A DNA stretch of 64,000 nucleotides, taken from the NCBI RefSeq assembly GCF_010993745.1, contig NZ_WOTN01000004.1, positions 1,054,001 through 1,118,000 on the forward strand, in the 5' to 3' direction. This stretch comes from Fodinicola acaciae. Lineage in GTDB: Bacteria > Actinomycetota > Actinomycetes > Mycobacteriales > HKI-0501. Each line of letters opens with the position of its first letter. Positions within the stretch are counted from its first letter, which is position 1. A program made the position numbers and the translations under genes. Under the pieces are notes generated by a model that worked only from the letters and a program-made list of their open reading frames with translations, had not been told where the DNA came from and made no database searches. Below, one piece after another: positions 16,597-25,752 of this stretch.

Positions 16597-17626
16597 GGCT
16601 CACCTCCGCGGACGTCAGCCGCGCCGACCGTTCCAGTGCCGCACCGGCTCTGACGCGCATTTCCTTGTGGTAAGCCGAAACCGCGTCAGCCGGGTCGTCG
16701 CGGGCGGTGAGCTGGGCGACCAGCGAGCCGGCATCAGCGAGAGCGGTGTTGGCGCCTTCGCCGGCGGCCGGTGACATCGCGTGGATCGCGTCGCCGAGGA
16801 AGGCGACCGGCGTACGCTCCGGAATCGGCGGAATCTCCGGCATCGCGCGCAACGGTGCCAGAAAACTGTCGTCGGCGACACTCTCGCGCAGGATCGCGAC
16901 AGCTCGTTTGTCCCAGCCAGCCGTACGTTCCACGGCAAACCGGACGAGGTCCCCGTCTCGCGGCAGCTCGCCGGACGGCCCCATCAGGACCCACATCACG
17001 TACGATCCGCCGTTCGGCGGATCGTACGCGCACAATGCCAGGACGGTCGTTTTGTCGACCACGCCGCAAAATCGGCTGTGCAGGATGGTCGGCGAGAGCC
17101 ACGGCCGGTTGGCCGCGGTCAGCGGGGCGCGACCGAAAATCGCCGACCAACCGAGCCGCCGTGGCTCGGCGCCAGGCAACAGTTCCTTGCGCAGCACCGA
17201 ATTGACGCCGTCCGCGGCGACGACCAGGTCGGCGTCGCCGACATCGGCGAGCGACCTGACACGACGACCGAACCGGATCCGGCCGGCCACTGCGTCGGCG
17301 AGGATGCGGCGCACGGTCCCGCGGTCGATCGCGCCAGGCGCCGGCGGCGCCTCATGCCGCGACACGAGCCGTAGGTCTGGCGCGTACAGATAGACACCGG
17401 GGTCGCTCTGCCGGTGCAGTGTCCGTTCGTACGCGGCGAAATGTTCGTCGTCCAGACAGGCCCGCAGGCCGCGATGGCCGTCAGCGTTGACGTTGATCCG
17501 ATAACCCTGGCCGGCGTCGGCGACCTGCTCCCGAGCCTCCAGAACCTCGACCTGGAAACCGGCTCTGAGCAGGCCGTTCGCGACGCACAGGCCGCCGAGG
17601 CCGGCTCCTACCACGACTACACGCAT
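16589..17626 (-). CDS. FAD-dependent aromatic-type monooxygenase
   Basis: A 345-residue group A flavoprotein monooxygenase. It shows the N-terminal FAD motif VVVGAGLGGLCVANGLLRAG, the DG motif region VVAADGVNSVLR, and the second FAD motif FLGDAIHAMSPAAGEGANTAL. Relatives hydroxylate phenolic compounds or inactivate antibiotics such as rifampicin or tetracycline. It is divergent from a MarR regulator 61 bp away and overlaps the downstream membrane protein. A detoxification role controlled by MarR is plausible, but the substrate is unknown. Confidence 0.87.
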   Translation of the reverse strand: MRVVVVGAGLGGLCVANGLLRAGFQVEVLEAREQVADAGQGYRINVNADGHRGLRACLDDEHFAAYERTLHRQSDPGVYLYAPDLRLVSRHEAPPAPGAIDRGTVRRILADAVAGRIRFGRRVRSLADVGDADLVVAADGVNSVLRKELLPGAEPRRLGWSAIFGRAPLTAANRPWLSPTILHSRFCGVVDKTTVLALCAYDPPNGGSYVMWVLMGPSGELPRDGDLVRFAVERTAGWDKRAVAILRESVADDSFLAPLRAMPEIPPIPERTPVAFLGDAIHAMSPAAGEGANTALADAGSLVAQLTARDDPADAVSAYHKEMRVRAGAALERSARLTSAEVSHA

Positions 17627-17632
17627 TCTCTG

Positions 17633-17671
17633 ACTCTCTAAGTGTCTCGGCTACTAAGATAATTGGAGAGT
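17633..17671. promoter_or_regulatory. Probable MarR operator region
   Basis: The 61-bp gap between the divergent FAD monooxygenase and MarR genes is AT-rich for this genome. ACTCTC (17633-17638) and GAGAGT (17666-17671) are opposed, and TAAGATA occurs twice just beside them (17655 and 17672). Position and repeats fit autoregulation by the MarR protein. Confidence 0.4.
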
Positions 17672-17687
17672 AAGATACGATGTGGTC

Positions 17688-18161
17688 ATGACGCAAGGCA
17701 TCACCCCGGAAGCGCAGGCCGCCGGCGCGTTGCTCGGCCGTGAGTTCGCCACTGCGATGGTCGTGTTCCACGAGGCGATCGGCCGGCTGCTGGGGCTCAG
17801 CTCGGTGGAGCGCAAGTGCCTCGACGTGCTGCAACGGCTCGGCCCGGTGACCGCCGGCACGATCGGCGAGCACACCGGCCTGACCACCGGCGCGGTCACC
17901 GGCCTGGTCGACCGGCTGGAGAAGGCCGGTCACGCGAGGCGTACGCGCGATCCGCACGACCGCCGCAAGGTCGTCGTGGAGCTGGTGCCTAACGAAAAAC
18001 GCGATGCGCTGATGGCCGCGGCGTTCGGACCGTTCACCGACGACATGGCGAAGGTGGCCACCAACTACGACGAGGCCGAGCTCCGTGCGATCGGTGACTG
18101 GATCCGGCGTACGACCGACGTGCTGGTCGCCAACACGCGCCGAATCATGGAAATTCAGTGA
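17688..18161 (+). CDS. MarR-family transcriptional regulator
   Basis: A 157-residue winged-helix regulator. The recognition region reads GPVTAGTIGEHTGLTTGAVTGLVDRLEKAG, quoted as two adjoining blocks of helix and wing, and the wing has RTRDPHDRRKVVVEL, the usual MarR signature DxxDRR. ATG 17688 is used; a GTG two codons earlier is also possible. It faces away from the FAD monooxygenase gene and very likely represses it. Its 3' end overlaps the convergent glycosylase gene by 7 bp. Confidence 0.87.
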   Translation: MTQGITPEAQAAGALLGREFATAMVVFHEAIGRLLGLSSVERKCLDVLQRLGPVTAGTIGEHTGLTTGAVTGLVDRLEKAGHARRTRDPHDRRKVVVELVPNEKRDALMAAAFGPFTDDMAKVATNYDEAELRAIGDWIRRTTDVLVANTRRIMEIQ

Positions 18162-19081
18162 CGGCGGTGATCCTGGATGGTCATCCGCGGACCACGGCGT
18201 GGCGCGTGCGCGAAAGGTGACGACTCGATGAGGCGTACGACCCGATAGCGGTGCGGCCGCCACGGCTCGAGCAGCTCCACCATGCCGTCGTCGTCGAGCG
18301 GCTCGCCGACGAGCGCGTGGCCGACGACCTTGCTCAGGTGATAGTCGCCGACCGACAGCGCGTCGGTGTCGCCGAGCGCGCGGCCGGCGACCTCGGCGGC
18401 GGTCCACACGCCGATGCCGCGCATGGACTGCAACCGCCGATAGGCCTCCTCCAGTGGCAGGTCGGCGCAGCGGTCGAGCTGAGCGGCGACGCGCGCGCAG
18501 GTGACGATCGTGCGCGACTGCGGCGGCTCGACGCCGGCGCGATGCCAGTCCCACGACGGAATGTGGCGCCACACCTCGCCGGAGGGTGGCACGCGCATGG
18601 CCGCCGGCGCCGGACCTGGAGCTGGCGTGCCATAGCGGCGCACCAGCCAGCGCCAGGCCATCCTGGCCTGCTTGCCGGTCACCTTCTGCTCCAGTACGGC
18701 TGGCACCAGCGCCTCCATCACGCGGCCGCTGCGTGGAATGCGCAGGCCAGGATTTCGGTCGTACGACTCGGAAAGCAGCGGATGCGCCGGCACGAAGCCG
18801 GCCGGGTCGTCGCGACCGCCGAGCAGGTCAGGCAGGCCGGCGACGACCTCCTCGGCGCCGGGACCCCAGGCCTGGCAGGTGATCTCGTGCAGGCCGCGCG
18901 CGGTCAGCCGGTACGACGCGGGGCCGCTGGCCATCAGGGTCGTACGCCAGAGTGCGCCATCCGGCGCGAACTGGTGGCACGGGTCGCCGCCGCCGCGCGC
19001 CAGCGGCCAGAGCGTCGCGCGTACGTCCACCGGGAAGGCCGGTCGCCAGGTCGTTGTCACGGGCTCGGCGACGGCGGTCAC
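18155..19081 (-). CDS. AlkA-like DNA-3-methyladenine glycosylase
   Basis: The product of about 308 residues is a helix-hairpin-helix-GPD DNA glycosylase. The hairpin and catalytic region reads LQSMRGIGVWTAAEVAGRAL followed by SVGDYHLS, where the Asp of GDYH is the catalytic residue. The N-terminal part fits the AlkA-like barrel. It would remove alkylated bases as the first step of base excision repair. The start is uncertain: I prefer GTG 19081, but an in-frame ATG at 19144 would add 21 residues that look unlike the family. Confidence 0.82.
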   Translation of the reverse strand: MTAVAEPVTTTWRPAFPVDVRATLWPLARGGGDPCHQFAPDGALWRTTLMASGPASYRLTARGLHEITCQAWGPGAEEVVAGLPDLLGGRDDPAGFVPAHPLLSESYDRNPGLRIPRSGRVMEALVPAVLEQKVTGKQARMAWRWLVRRYGTPAPGPAPAAMRVPPSGEVWRHIPSWDWHRAGVEPPQSRTIVTCARVAAQLDRCADLPLEEAYRRLQSMRGIGVWTAAEVAGRALGDTDALSVGDYHLSKVVGHALVGEPLDDDGMVELLEPWRPHRYRVVRLIESSPFAHAPRRGPRMTIQDHRRH

Positions 19082-19185
19082 GGGAGAGAGTCTACGGCGG
19101 GCCGGATGCGGCCAAATTGCGGCGATGTTTGTAAATTTCGCCATCTAGAGATGCGTAGTGACTCAGTTGCGGCTCTAATGGCCAC

Positions 19186-20304
19186 ATGAGATGGCAGTCA
19201 CGCAGGTGGGCCGTCACGTCGGCCCTGGTGCTGGTCGCGGTCACCGCGACGACGTTCGCCGACACGCCGGTTTCGCAGGCTCGCGCGGCGAAGATCCAAC
19301 TCACGCCTCAGCAGGAGGCCGGCCAGCGAGTGGTCTACTCGTATCCGGGGCTGACCGTGCCGCAGAGCCTGCTGACCGCGATCCAGAACGGCCAGGCGGC
19401 CGGTGTGATCTTCTTCAAGGAGAACATCTCCAGCCCGACGCAGATCTCCGGCGTCATCCAGCAGCTGGCGCGCGCCCAGCAACAGAGTCCGGTGCAGGCG
19501 CCGCTGCTGCTGATGACCGACCAGGAAGGCGGCCAGGTGCGCCGGTTGCCGGGCGCGCCGGAGTTGTCCGAGAAGGAGATCGGCGCGTCGTCCAACGGCC
19601 CGACGCTCGCGACGCAGGCCGGCACCGGAGCCGGCGACAACCTGCGCGGCGTCGGCATGAACCTCAATCTCGCGCCGGTGCTCGACGTCTATCGCACCGC
19701 CGGTGACTTCATGGACCAGTACGGCCGTTCGTACAGCATGAACGCCACCACCTGCGGCAACCTCGGCCGCAACTTCATCAGCGCGCAGCAGGCCGTCAAG
19801 GTGGCCGCCACCGCCAAGCACTTCCCCGGCATCGGGTCGGCCACCACCAACCAGAACACCGACGCGCGGCCGGTCACGCTGAACGTGCCGCTGTCGACGC
19901 TGCGCAGCGTGGACGAGGCACCGTACGGCCAGGCCATCGGCGCCGGCGTGAAGCTGGTGATGACCTCGTGGGCCGTCTATCCGTCGCTGGACGCCAACCG
20001 GCCGGCGGGTCTCTCGTCCACGATCGTGCAGCAGGAGCTGCGCGGCCGGCTCGGCTTCTCCGGCGTGACGATCACCGACGCGATCGAGGCCGGTGCGCTG
20101 CAGGCGTACGGGACGACCGGACAGCGCAGTGTCCTGGCCGCGCAGGCCGGCATGGACCTGATCCTCGCCTCGGCTCGCGACGTGAGCCAGGGCCAGGCGG
20201 CGACCACCGCGCTGGCCAACGCGCTGCAGTCCGGCCAGCTCGACCAGGCCGCCTTCACCGCTTCGCTCAACCGCATCAACGCGCTGCGCAGCAGCCTCGG
20301 GTAG
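19186..20304 (+). CDS. Secreted GH3 beta-N-acetylhexosaminidase-like enzyme
   Basis: The 372-residue protein has an N-terminal signal peptide ending near VSQARA, then a GH3 TIM barrel. TDQEGGQVRRLPG and KHFPGIGSATTNQNTD are the NagZ-type substrate motifs; the nucleophile Asp is probably in TITDAIEAGAL. NagZ enzymes cut GlcNAc from muropeptides; secreted versions act on cell-wall fragments or chitin oligomers. It is single-domain like NagZ, not the larger GH3 beta-glucosidase. It may work with the GH20 hexosaminidase at 30005. A hairpin follows at once. Confidence 0.85.
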   Translation: MRWQSRRWAVTSALVLVAVTATTFADTPVSQARAAKIQLTPQQEAGQRVVYSYPGLTVPQSLLTAIQNGQAAGVIFFKENISSPTQISGVIQQLARAQQQSPVQAPLLLMTDQEGGQVRRLPGAPELSEKEIGASSNGPTLATQAGTGAGDNLRGVGMNLNLAPVLDVYRTAGDFMDQYGRSYSMNATTCGNLGRNFISAQQAVKVAATAKHFPGIGSATTNQNTDARPVTLNVPLSTLRSVDEAPYGQAIGAGVKLVMTSWAVYPSLDANRPAGLSSTIVQQELRGRLGFSGVTITDAIEAGALQAYGTTGQRSVLAAQAGMDLILASARDVSQGQAATTALANALQSGQLDQAAFTASLNRINALRSSLG

Positions 20305-20309
20305 AAGGC

Positions 20310-20356
20310 CGCATGGCCACCATGCTTGCACTGGATGCACGCATGGTGGCCATGCG
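20310..20356. repeat. 16-bp perfect hairpin with 15-nt loop between convergent genes
   Basis: CGCATGGCCACCATGC (20310-20325) and GCATGGTGGCCATGCG (20341-20356) pair without mismatch around the loop TTGCACTGGATGCAC. It sits exactly between the convergent GH3 and GH65 genes and probably acts as a two-way transcription barrier. The loop core CTGGATGCAC recurs at 25543-25552, and the arm recurs at 12350. Confidence 0.7.
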
Positions 20357-20373
20357 CGCATTCGGCGACGGGG

Positions 20374-22728
20374 TCAGCGGATCGGCCGGCGGCGGCTGGG
20401 TTCGCGACCTGGCGGCTGGTGGACCGGTGCCACCTCCGGCAGCGGCGGGATCGGCATGGTGACCGGCGTGTCCGGCTCCAGCGTGATCGTCTCGCCGTGA
20501 TGCCGTACGCACGTCGGCTGGCCGTCCAAAGCCGTGTAGCGCACCGAATCGGCGCGCACCTCGACGCGCAGCGGCGTGCCGCGTACGCACACACGGAAGG
20601 CGAAACCGGTCAGCGCTGGCGGCAGCCGCGGCGCGAACGACACACATTCGTCACCGACCCGCAGCCCGCCGAAGCCGGCCACCATCGCGTTCCAGCCGCT
20701 CGCCAGCGCGGCGATGTGCAGGCCGTCGGAGGTGTTGTGTTCGAGGTCGCGCAGGTCCATCAGCGTGGCCTCGGCGAGATAGTCGTAGGCCAGCTCCAGA
20801 TGGCCGACTTCCGCGGCGATCGCCGCCTGCGTGCCGGCCGACAGCGACGAGTCGCGTACGGTTATCGCTTCGTAGTAGGCGAAATTCCGTGCCTTCTGCG
20901 CGGCCGTGAAAGCCTCCGGATATTGCTGCATCGCGAGCACCAGGTCGGCCTGCTTGACCACCTGCTTGCGATAGAGATCCAGATACGGGAAATGCAGCAG
21001 CAGTGGATAGTGTTCCGGACCGGTGTTCGCGAAGTCCCAGAACTGGTGCCGGGTGAAGCCGTCCGACTGCGGGTGGACGCCGATTTTCTCGTCGTACGGC
21101 ACATACATCGCGTCCGCCGCCGCGGCCCAGCCGGCGGCCTCGGCCGCGCTGATGTCGAGTTCCTTTGCGCGGCCCGGAAATCTCTTCGCCAGCTGCGCGG
21201 CCGCGCGCAGGTTTTGTTGCGCCATCAGGTTGGTGTAGACGTTGTTGTCGGCGATCGCGGAGTATTCGTCGGGACCGGTGATGCCGTCGATCCGGAATTC
21301 GCCGTCGCGGCCCCGATGTCCGACCGACATCCACAGTCGCGCGGTCTGCGTGACGATGTCCATGCCCAGACCGCCGGCGAAATCCTGGTCGTCGGTCACT
21401 CGGCAGTAGTTGACCACGGCGTCGGCGATGTCCGCGTTGACGTGCAACGCGGCCGTACCAGCCGGCCAGTATCCGGAGCATTCCGCGCCGTCGATGGTCC
21501 GCCACGGAAACGCCGCGCCGGCGAAGCCGAGTTGTCTGGCCCTGTCCAAGGCGGACGGCAACGTGCTGTGCCGCCAACGCAACGCGTGTTTCGTCGCCTC
21601 CGGATACGTCAGCGTCAGCACCGGAAGCACGAACGTCTCGGCGTCCCAGAACGTGTGCCCGTCGTAACCCGGCCCGGTCAGCCCCTTGGCTGGTACGGCC
21701 CGGCCCTCGCTGCGCGCGGATGCCTGCAGCACGTGGAAAAGTCCGAACCGCAGGCCCTGCTGCAGCTCCGGATCCCCGTCCAGCTGGATGTCGGCGTTGG
21801 TCCAGAACTGGTCGAGGAACTCGCGCTGTTCGGTGCGAAGTCCGTCCCAGCCGGCGCGGTGCGCGGCGACCAGCGCGGCCGCGACCTGGTCGCGCACCGC
21901 CGGCAGCGAGCGGCGGCCGGACCAGCCGTACGCGACGTATTTCACCAGCGTGAGTTTCTCGCCTGGTTGCAGGACAACGGCGACCGTCGTCCGGCCAAGG
22001 TCGGCGGCCGAGTCGGACGTGATCTCCCGCTTTTCCGGTCCGTCGATGGTGTGCACCATCCCGGCTCCGACCCGGATCTCGCTGCGCCGCGTGTGATGCA
22101 CGAGGTAGGCGCCGTTGGGCCGGCTGCCGTGGTCCTCGCTCACCAACGCGTCATGCAGCATGGCCGACGCGCGCGGGTCGCCGTTGCCGACCGGCAGCTG
22201 CTCGTTGGCGACCAGCTCCGACTGCAGCACGATCCGTGCCGGCTCGCCGACCGCCTCCACCTCATAGCGGATCGCCGCGATCGCGCGGTGCGTGAAGGAC
22301 ACCAATCGCTGCGAGCGCACGCGTACGACCTGACCGGCCGGCGACTCCCACTCCACCTGCCGGTCCAGCAGGCCGGTGCGGAAGTCGAGCTCACGGCGGT
22401 GTGCGTGCACGACGCCGTAGCGGATGTCGAACGGCTCGTCGTCGACCAGCAGCCGGATCAGCTTGCCGTTGCTGACGTTGAGGATCGTCTGGCCGGACTC
22501 CGGATAGCCATAGCCGGCCTCGGCGTGCGGCAGCGGGCGGATCTCGTGGACGCCGTTGAGATAGGTCCCCGGCAGGCCGTGCGGCTCACCCTCGTCGAGG
22601 TTGCCGCGCCAGCCGATGTGTCCGTTGGACAGCGCGAAAACCGACTCGCTCTGCGGCAGCATGTCGGGCTCCAGCGCGCTCTCCACCAGGCGCCACGGGT
22701 CGACGTCGTAGGCCGGATGCGGGATCAC
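20374..22728 (-). CDS. GH65 glycoside phosphorylase (maltose/trehalose phosphorylase type)
   Basis: A 784-residue GH65 enzyme. The N-terminal beta-sandwich begins [15 protein letters not shown], with [14 protein letters not shown] typical of the family. The (alpha/alpha)6 barrel contains [15 protein letters not shown] and [20 protein letters not shown], where the Glu of PDEY is the general acid, and [10 protein letters not shown] in the phosphate-binding region. It would split an alpha-linked disaccharide with phosphate to give beta-glucose 1-phosphate. The adjoining beta-phosphoglucomutase, overlapping by 4 bp, supports phosphorolysis rather than hydrolysis. Trehalose, maltose and kojibiose are all possible substrates. 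GTG 22728 was chosen because of the overlap; the longer frame upstream is the mutase region in another frame. Confidence 0.9.
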   Translation of the reverse strand: MIPHPAYDVDPWRLVESALEPDMLPQSESVFALSNGHIGWRGNLDEGEPHGLPGTYLNGVHEIRPLPHAEAGYGYPESGQTILNVSNGKLIRLLVDDEPFDIRYGVVHAHRRELDFRTGLLDRQVEWESPAGQVVRVRSQRLVSFTHRAIAAIRYEVEAVGEPARIVLQSELVANEQLPVGNGDPRASAMLHDALVSEDHGSRPNGAYLVHHTRRSEIRVGAGMVHTIDGPEKREITSDSAADLGRTTVAVVLQPGEKLTLVKYVAYGWSGRRSLPAVRDQVAAALVAAHRAGWDGLRTEQREFLDQFWTNADIQLDGDPELQQGLRFGLFHVLQASARSEGRAVPAKGLTGPGYDGHTFWDAETFVLPVLTLTYPEATKHALRWRHSTLPSALDRARQLGFAGAAFPWRTIDGAECSGYWPAGTAALHVNADIADAVVNYCRVTDDQDFAGGLGMDIVTQTARLWMSVGHRGRDGEFRIDGITGPDEYSAIADNNVYTNLMAQQNLRAAAQLAKRFPGRAKELDISAAEAAGWAAAADAMYVPYDEKIGVHPQSDGFTRHQFWDFANTGPEHYPLLLHFPYLDLYRKQVVKQADLVLAMQQYPEAFTAAQKARNFAYYEAITVRDSSLSAGTQAAIAAEVGHLELAYDYLAEATLMDLRDLEHNTSDGLHIAALASGWNAMVAGFGGLRVGDECVSFAPRLPPALTGFAFRVCVRGTPLRVEVRADSVRYTALDGQPTCVRHHGETITLEPDTPVTMPIPPLPEVAPVHQPPGREPSRRRPIR

Positions 22729-23438
22729 GCGTCGTCCTCCAGCAGCTCGGCGAGATCCTCGACCACCGTGTCGGCGCCGTGTGCGCGCAACTGCTCGGCC
22801 TGGCCGACCCGGTCGACGCCGACCACGAAGCCGAAGTGGCCGGCTCGACCGGCCGCCACGCCGGCCAGCGCGTCCTCGTACACGACCGCCTCCGCCGGCT
22901 CGACGCGCAGGTCGGCGGCACCGGCCAGGAACGTGTCCGGCGCCGGCTTGCCGGACAGGCCCCGCTCGTGCGCGACGTTGCCGTCGACGCGTACGGCGAA
23001 GAAGTGCTCGATGCCGGCCGCGGCCAGCACGTCCTTGCAGTTCGTACTCGATGACACCACCGCGCACGGCAGGCCGGCCTCGGTCGCCGCGCGCAGATAG
23101 CGCACGGAGCCGTCGTACGCCTGCACGCCCCGCTCGTGGATCATCCGCAGCACCAGCTCGTTCTTGCGCAGGCCGAGCCGGTGGATCTCGTCGCCGGACG
23201 GCTCGATGCCGCGCGAGGCCAGGAACGAGCGCGTGCCGTCGTCGCGTGGCTTGCCGTCGACGTACTCGTCGTAGTCGGCGACCTTGTCGAACGGCCGGAA
23301 ACCGGGTCCGTCGCGCTCGCGCAGGTAGTCGTCGAACATGGTCTTCCAGGCGGCGGCATGGACCTTGGCCGTCTGGGTCAGGACCCCGTCCAGATCGAAC
23401 AGACAGGCCCGGATGGAGTCGGGGAGGCCGAGTCGCAC
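22725..23438 (-). CDS. pgmB: Beta-phosphoglucomutase, HAD superfamily
   Basis: The 237-residue HAD protein has the motif I nucleophile in CLFDLDGVL, motif II in AVVSSSTNC, the Lys of motif III in [10 protein letters not shown] and the acidic motif IV in [11 protein letters not shown]. The cap has [14 protein letters not shown], typical of beta-phosphoglucomutases. It would turn beta-glucose 1-phosphate from the GH65 enzyme into glucose 6-phosphate. The gene precedes GH65 in the operon with a 4-bp overlap, an arrangement common for this pathway. Confidence 0.88.
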   Translation of the reverse strand: MRLGLPDSIRACLFDLDGVLTQTAKVHAAAWKTMFDDYLRERDGPGFRPFDKVADYDEYVDGKPRDDGTRSFLASRGIEPSGDEIHRLGLRKNELVLRMIHERGVQAYDGSVRYLRAATEAGLPCAVVSSSTNCKDVLAAAGIEHFFAVRVDGNVAHERGLSGKPAPDTFLAGAADLRVEPAEAVVYEDALAGVAAGRAGHFGFVVGVDRVGQAEQLRAHGADTVVEDLAELLEDDA

Positions 23439-23457
23439 TCCATCAGGCTACGAGACG

Positions 23458-23823
23458 TCAGCTCGCCCCGCGCGCCTCGTCGAGCGTGCCGTACACGGCG
23501 AAGGTGGCCTCCAGGCCGGTCAGCTCCAGCAGCCGCTCGATCGGCGAGCCGCCGAGCACCAGCCGCAGGCTGACCTGCCGCAGCTCCGCGTGCTGCTGCT
23601 GCTCGACCAGTGCCTTCAGGCCGGCGGAGCCGACGAAACCGAGCCCGCTCAGATCCAGGACCACGGCCCGCGGAGCGGCGTCGATGCGTGCCTCGACCTG
23701 CCGAGAGAACTCCGGCTCGGTGGCCATGTCCAGCTCACCGGCGACCGTGACCACGGTGACGCCGGCGCTCTCGGAGACATCGACACTGAGGCCCGCGCCA
23801 GGTGGGTACGCCGGGTCCGTCAT
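23458..23823 (-). CDS. STAS-domain anti-anti-sigma factor
   Basis: A 121-residue single STAS domain. Strand VTVVTVAGELDMATEP and the phosphorylation site region LDLSGLGFVGSAGLKAL, with the target Ser after FVG, match RsbV/SpoIIAA-type antagonists. In the unphosphorylated state such proteins bind an RsbW-type kinase and free its sigma factor. The sigma factor and RsbW-like genes lie just upstream on the same strand (24040-25205), separated by a hairpin. ATG 23823 follows GGAGGG. Confidence 0.88.
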   Translation of the reverse strand: MTDPAYPPGAGLSVDVSESAGVTVVTVAGELDMATEPEFSRQVEARIDAAPRAVVLDLSGLGFVGSAGLKALVEQQQHAELRQVSLRLVLGGSPIERLLELTGLEATFAVYGTLDEARGAS

Positions 23824-23946
23824 CGGATGCCACCCTCCAGAGCCACGAATTCCCTGTCGATGCGACAGATTACCCGGACCGGTCGGTCGGTGTGTCAGGA
23901 GCGCTCGGTTGCCGTGGCGGCGCTCTCACAGGCCCGGACACAGCAA

Positions 23947-23980
23947 AGCCCCGGCCGCCACGGGGGGAGCGGTCGGGGCT
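23947..23980 (-). terminator. Strong hairpin after the sigma factor gene
   Basis: AGCCCCGGCCGC (23947-23958) pairs with GCGGTCGGGGCT (23969-23980), 12 bp with one G-T pair and a 10-nt loop. It lies 60 bp after the sigma factor stop and before the STAS gene, so it probably terminates or attenuates the rsbW-sigma transcript. Confidence 0.55.
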
Positions 23981-24039
23981 GCGCTGCAAGTAAAGCTTGA
24001 CACGGGCCGCGTCGCGGCGCAATACCTGGAACCTGTGTG

Positions 24040-24822
24040 TCAGTCCTCGGTGAGGGCCTCGCGCAGGTTGGCCAGCGTACGGGCCAGGATCCGGGACACC
24101 TGCATCTGTGAGACGCCGACCTGTTCGGCGATGCTGGTCTGCGTCATGTTGCCGAAGAACCGCAGCATGAGGATCTTGCGGTCGCGCTCCGGCAGCGCGG
24201 CCAACAGGGGCTTGAGGGCCTCGTGATTGTCGATGCCGTCCAGCCGCGAGTCCTCCTCGCCGAGCGTGTCGCCGAGCGGCGTGTCGTCGGAAAAACCCGG
24301 AGCGGGGGCCTGCAAGGAGTCGGTGTGGTACGCCCGGCCGGCCTCCAGACCCTCGTACACCTTCTGGATGTCCAGGCCGAGGTGGTCGGCCAGCTGCTGC
24401 GGGGTCGGCGCGGCGCCGAGCTGCTGCGAGAGCTCGGCGGCTGCTCCGCTGACCGCCAGGTGCAGCTCCTTGGCGCCGCGCGGCACCCGGATGGCCCAGC
24501 TGGCGTCGCGGAAGTGCCGGCGTACCTCACCCATGATGGTCGGCACCGCGAAGGACAGGAAGTCGCTGCCGCGTTCGGGGTCGAACCGGTCGACGGCCTT
24601 GACCAGGCCGAGCCGCGCCACCTGCACGAGGTCGTCGTGCGCCTCGCCGCGGTTGCGGAACCGCAGCGCCACGTGGTCGGCGACCGGCAGGTATTCGGTG
24701 ACCAGCCGCTCGCGCAGGTCGGCGCGCCGCGGATCGCTGTCCGGCAGTCCGGTCAGCTCGGTGAACAGCGGTTCGAGCTCGCTGTAGTCCCGCGGCTGAT
24801 CGGGCTCGAGTGACTCGGTCAC
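24040..24822 (-). CDS. RNA polymerase sigma factor, SigF/SigB family
   Basis: A 260-residue group 3 sigma factor. Region 2 shows YLPVADHVALRFRNRGEAHDD and the core DLVQVARLGLVKAVDRFDP; region 3 follows, and region 4 has GNMTQTSIAEQVGVSQMQVS with the HTH. The order and length fit the stress/sporulation SigF/SigB group of actinobacteria. GTG 24822 overlaps the stop of the RsbW-like gene, the usual arrangement for a sigma factor and its anti-sigma kinase. A much longer open frame upstream in the same phase is not coding; it runs through the anti-sigma gene and a repeat. Confidence 0.9.
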   Translation of the reverse strand: MTESLEPDQPRDYSELEPLFTELTGLPDSDPRRADLRERLVTEYLPVADHVALRFRNRGEAHDDLVQVARLGLVKAVDRFDPERGSDFLSFAVPTIMGEVRRHFRDASWAIRVPRGAKELHLAVSGAAAELSQQLGAAPTPQQLADHLGLDIQKVYEGLEAGRAYHTDSLQAPAPGFSDDTPLGDTLGEEDSRLDGIDNHEALKPLLAALPERDRKILMLRFFGNMTQTSIAEQVGVSQMQVSRILARTLANLREALTED

Positions 24823-25205
24823 CCGGGCTGCACCGTCCCGCGAGCCTTGACCGCCTCGATGTGTAAGGCGCCGTCGTCCAGCCAGTTGCGCGCCGAGTCG
24901 ACCAGGGCGGTGAGCACCCGCCAGCCGAACGACGTGGTGCTGTGCGGCGTGGCGCTCTCCGTACGCACCGAGCCGTGCACGGTCAGCTTGTCGCCGGTCA
25001 TGTCGAACTGGCACGCCAGCACGGCCGCGCCGGCCGAGCGGGTGATCAGCTCCGAGCACAGCTCGTCGACGGCCATGGTGATGTCGGAAATCGCGTCGAG
25101 ATCGAAGTTTTCCCGCATCGCGATAGTGCTCGCGACCGCCCTGACCACCGGCAGCTGCGTCGGCTCCGCCGGCACGCGCACCTCGACCACCTGGGGAACG
25201 TCCAC
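24819..25205 (-). CDS. rsbW: RsbW-like anti-sigma kinase (GHKL ATPase)
   Basis: The 128-residue protein is a single GHKL ATPase domain. The N-box reads ITMAVDELCSELI, with Ser/Glu in place of the usual Asn, as in other actinobacterial RsbW proteins. TSFGWRVLTALVD corresponds to the G2 region. It would hold the overlapping sigma factor inactive and phosphorylate the STAS antagonist at 23458. GTG 25205 gives the family length; longer same-frame extension runs into repetitive proline-rich sequence and was rejected. Confidence 0.82.
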   Translation of the reverse strand: MDVPQVVEVRVPAEPTQLPVVRAVASTIAMRENFDLDAISDITMAVDELCSELITRSAGAAVLACQFDMTGDKLTVHGSVRTESATPHSTTSFGWRVLTALVDSARNWLDDGALHIEAVKARGTVQPG

Positions 25206-25344
25206 CTCCGCACCGTAGCGTCTCCGGCCCCCACCTGCTCGCACCCGGGTCGGCGGCCGACCGTCGGACGCTTGGGTGTCCGCCTTGGGTGTCCCGCGGC
25301 TGGACGCCCGATGCCTCTGTCGAGGGCGGCATGGATCGTTTGGT

Positions 25345-25607
25345 TGGTCTTTCTGAGTGTTGCGTTGGGTGGGCGGTTGGTTTGCGTACGCGGCAGGCCC
25401 GGTCGGACATCGGTGTGGCGGGGAGCCCGTCGCGTCGGCCGGTGTGGCAGGTATTGCACCTCTGGGGTGCCTCAACTGAGTCGTCAGTCGCAGTCGTCAC
25501 ATCCGTAACATCGTCGATGCAAGCATGGTCCCCTTGCGTGCGCTGGATGCACGTAAGGAGGCCCAGCCACCATCATTCAAACCGGCAAGACGGGCATTTA
25601 GCGCTAC
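25345..25607 (-). repeat. Dispersed repeat, copy A
   Basis: Three blocks match copy B at 34250-34488 in the same order and orientation: CTGAGTGTTGCGTTGGGTGG with GGTTTGCGTACGCGGCAGGC; GTGCCTCAACTGAGTCGTCA with CAGTCGTCAC; and CAAACCGGCAAGACGGGCAT running into TTAGCG. Copy A has one copy of the GTTGCGTTGGGTGG tract, while B has a 33-bp tandem expansion. Copy A also contains an inserted hairpin at 25532-25558. Both copies end 100-150 bp upstream of a minus-strand gene. Confidence 0.65.
25532..25558. repeat. Hairpin of the 15-nt loop family inside repeat copy A
   Basis: CCTTGC and GTAAGG flank the 15-nt segment GTGCGCTGGATGCAC, which can itself fold further (GTGC/GCAC). The loop is nearly the same as that at 20326-20340. 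This block is absent from repeat copy B, so it looks inserted. Confidence 0.5.
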
Positions 25608-25752
25608 ATCATGTGCCATGGCGGCCTTTCGACGCGCGGGACCGCAACGCATGAGGAGCAGCCGGACATAAGTGGAGATTGCCGGCGGTGGATGTGGTGC
25701 AGGTCGCCGAGTGCGTGACGTGACGGTGCCGATTCGCATAGCATCAACGTCC

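Larger units (their letters stand above)
25206..25752. other. Gene-free region holding dispersed repeat copy A
   Basis: No supported gene in 547 bp between the rsbW start and the second leader peptide. Blocks shared with 34132-34534 lie at about 25345-25410, 25450-25500 and 25566-25607. The minus strand stays open here and would encode a proline/threonine-rich peptide, but this coding potential is probably a by-product of the repeat. Confidence 0.6.

Noticed and set aside
20326-23100. Long plus-strand open frame opposite the GH65 and pgmB genes
   Set aside because: Arg/Val/His-rich composition without domains; it mirrors the codon bias of the real minus-strand genes.
24823-25500. Same-frame N-terminal extension of the sigma factor
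   Set aside because: Runs through the rsbW-like gene and the dispersed repeat; the GTG at 24822 with 4-bp overlap is the natural start.
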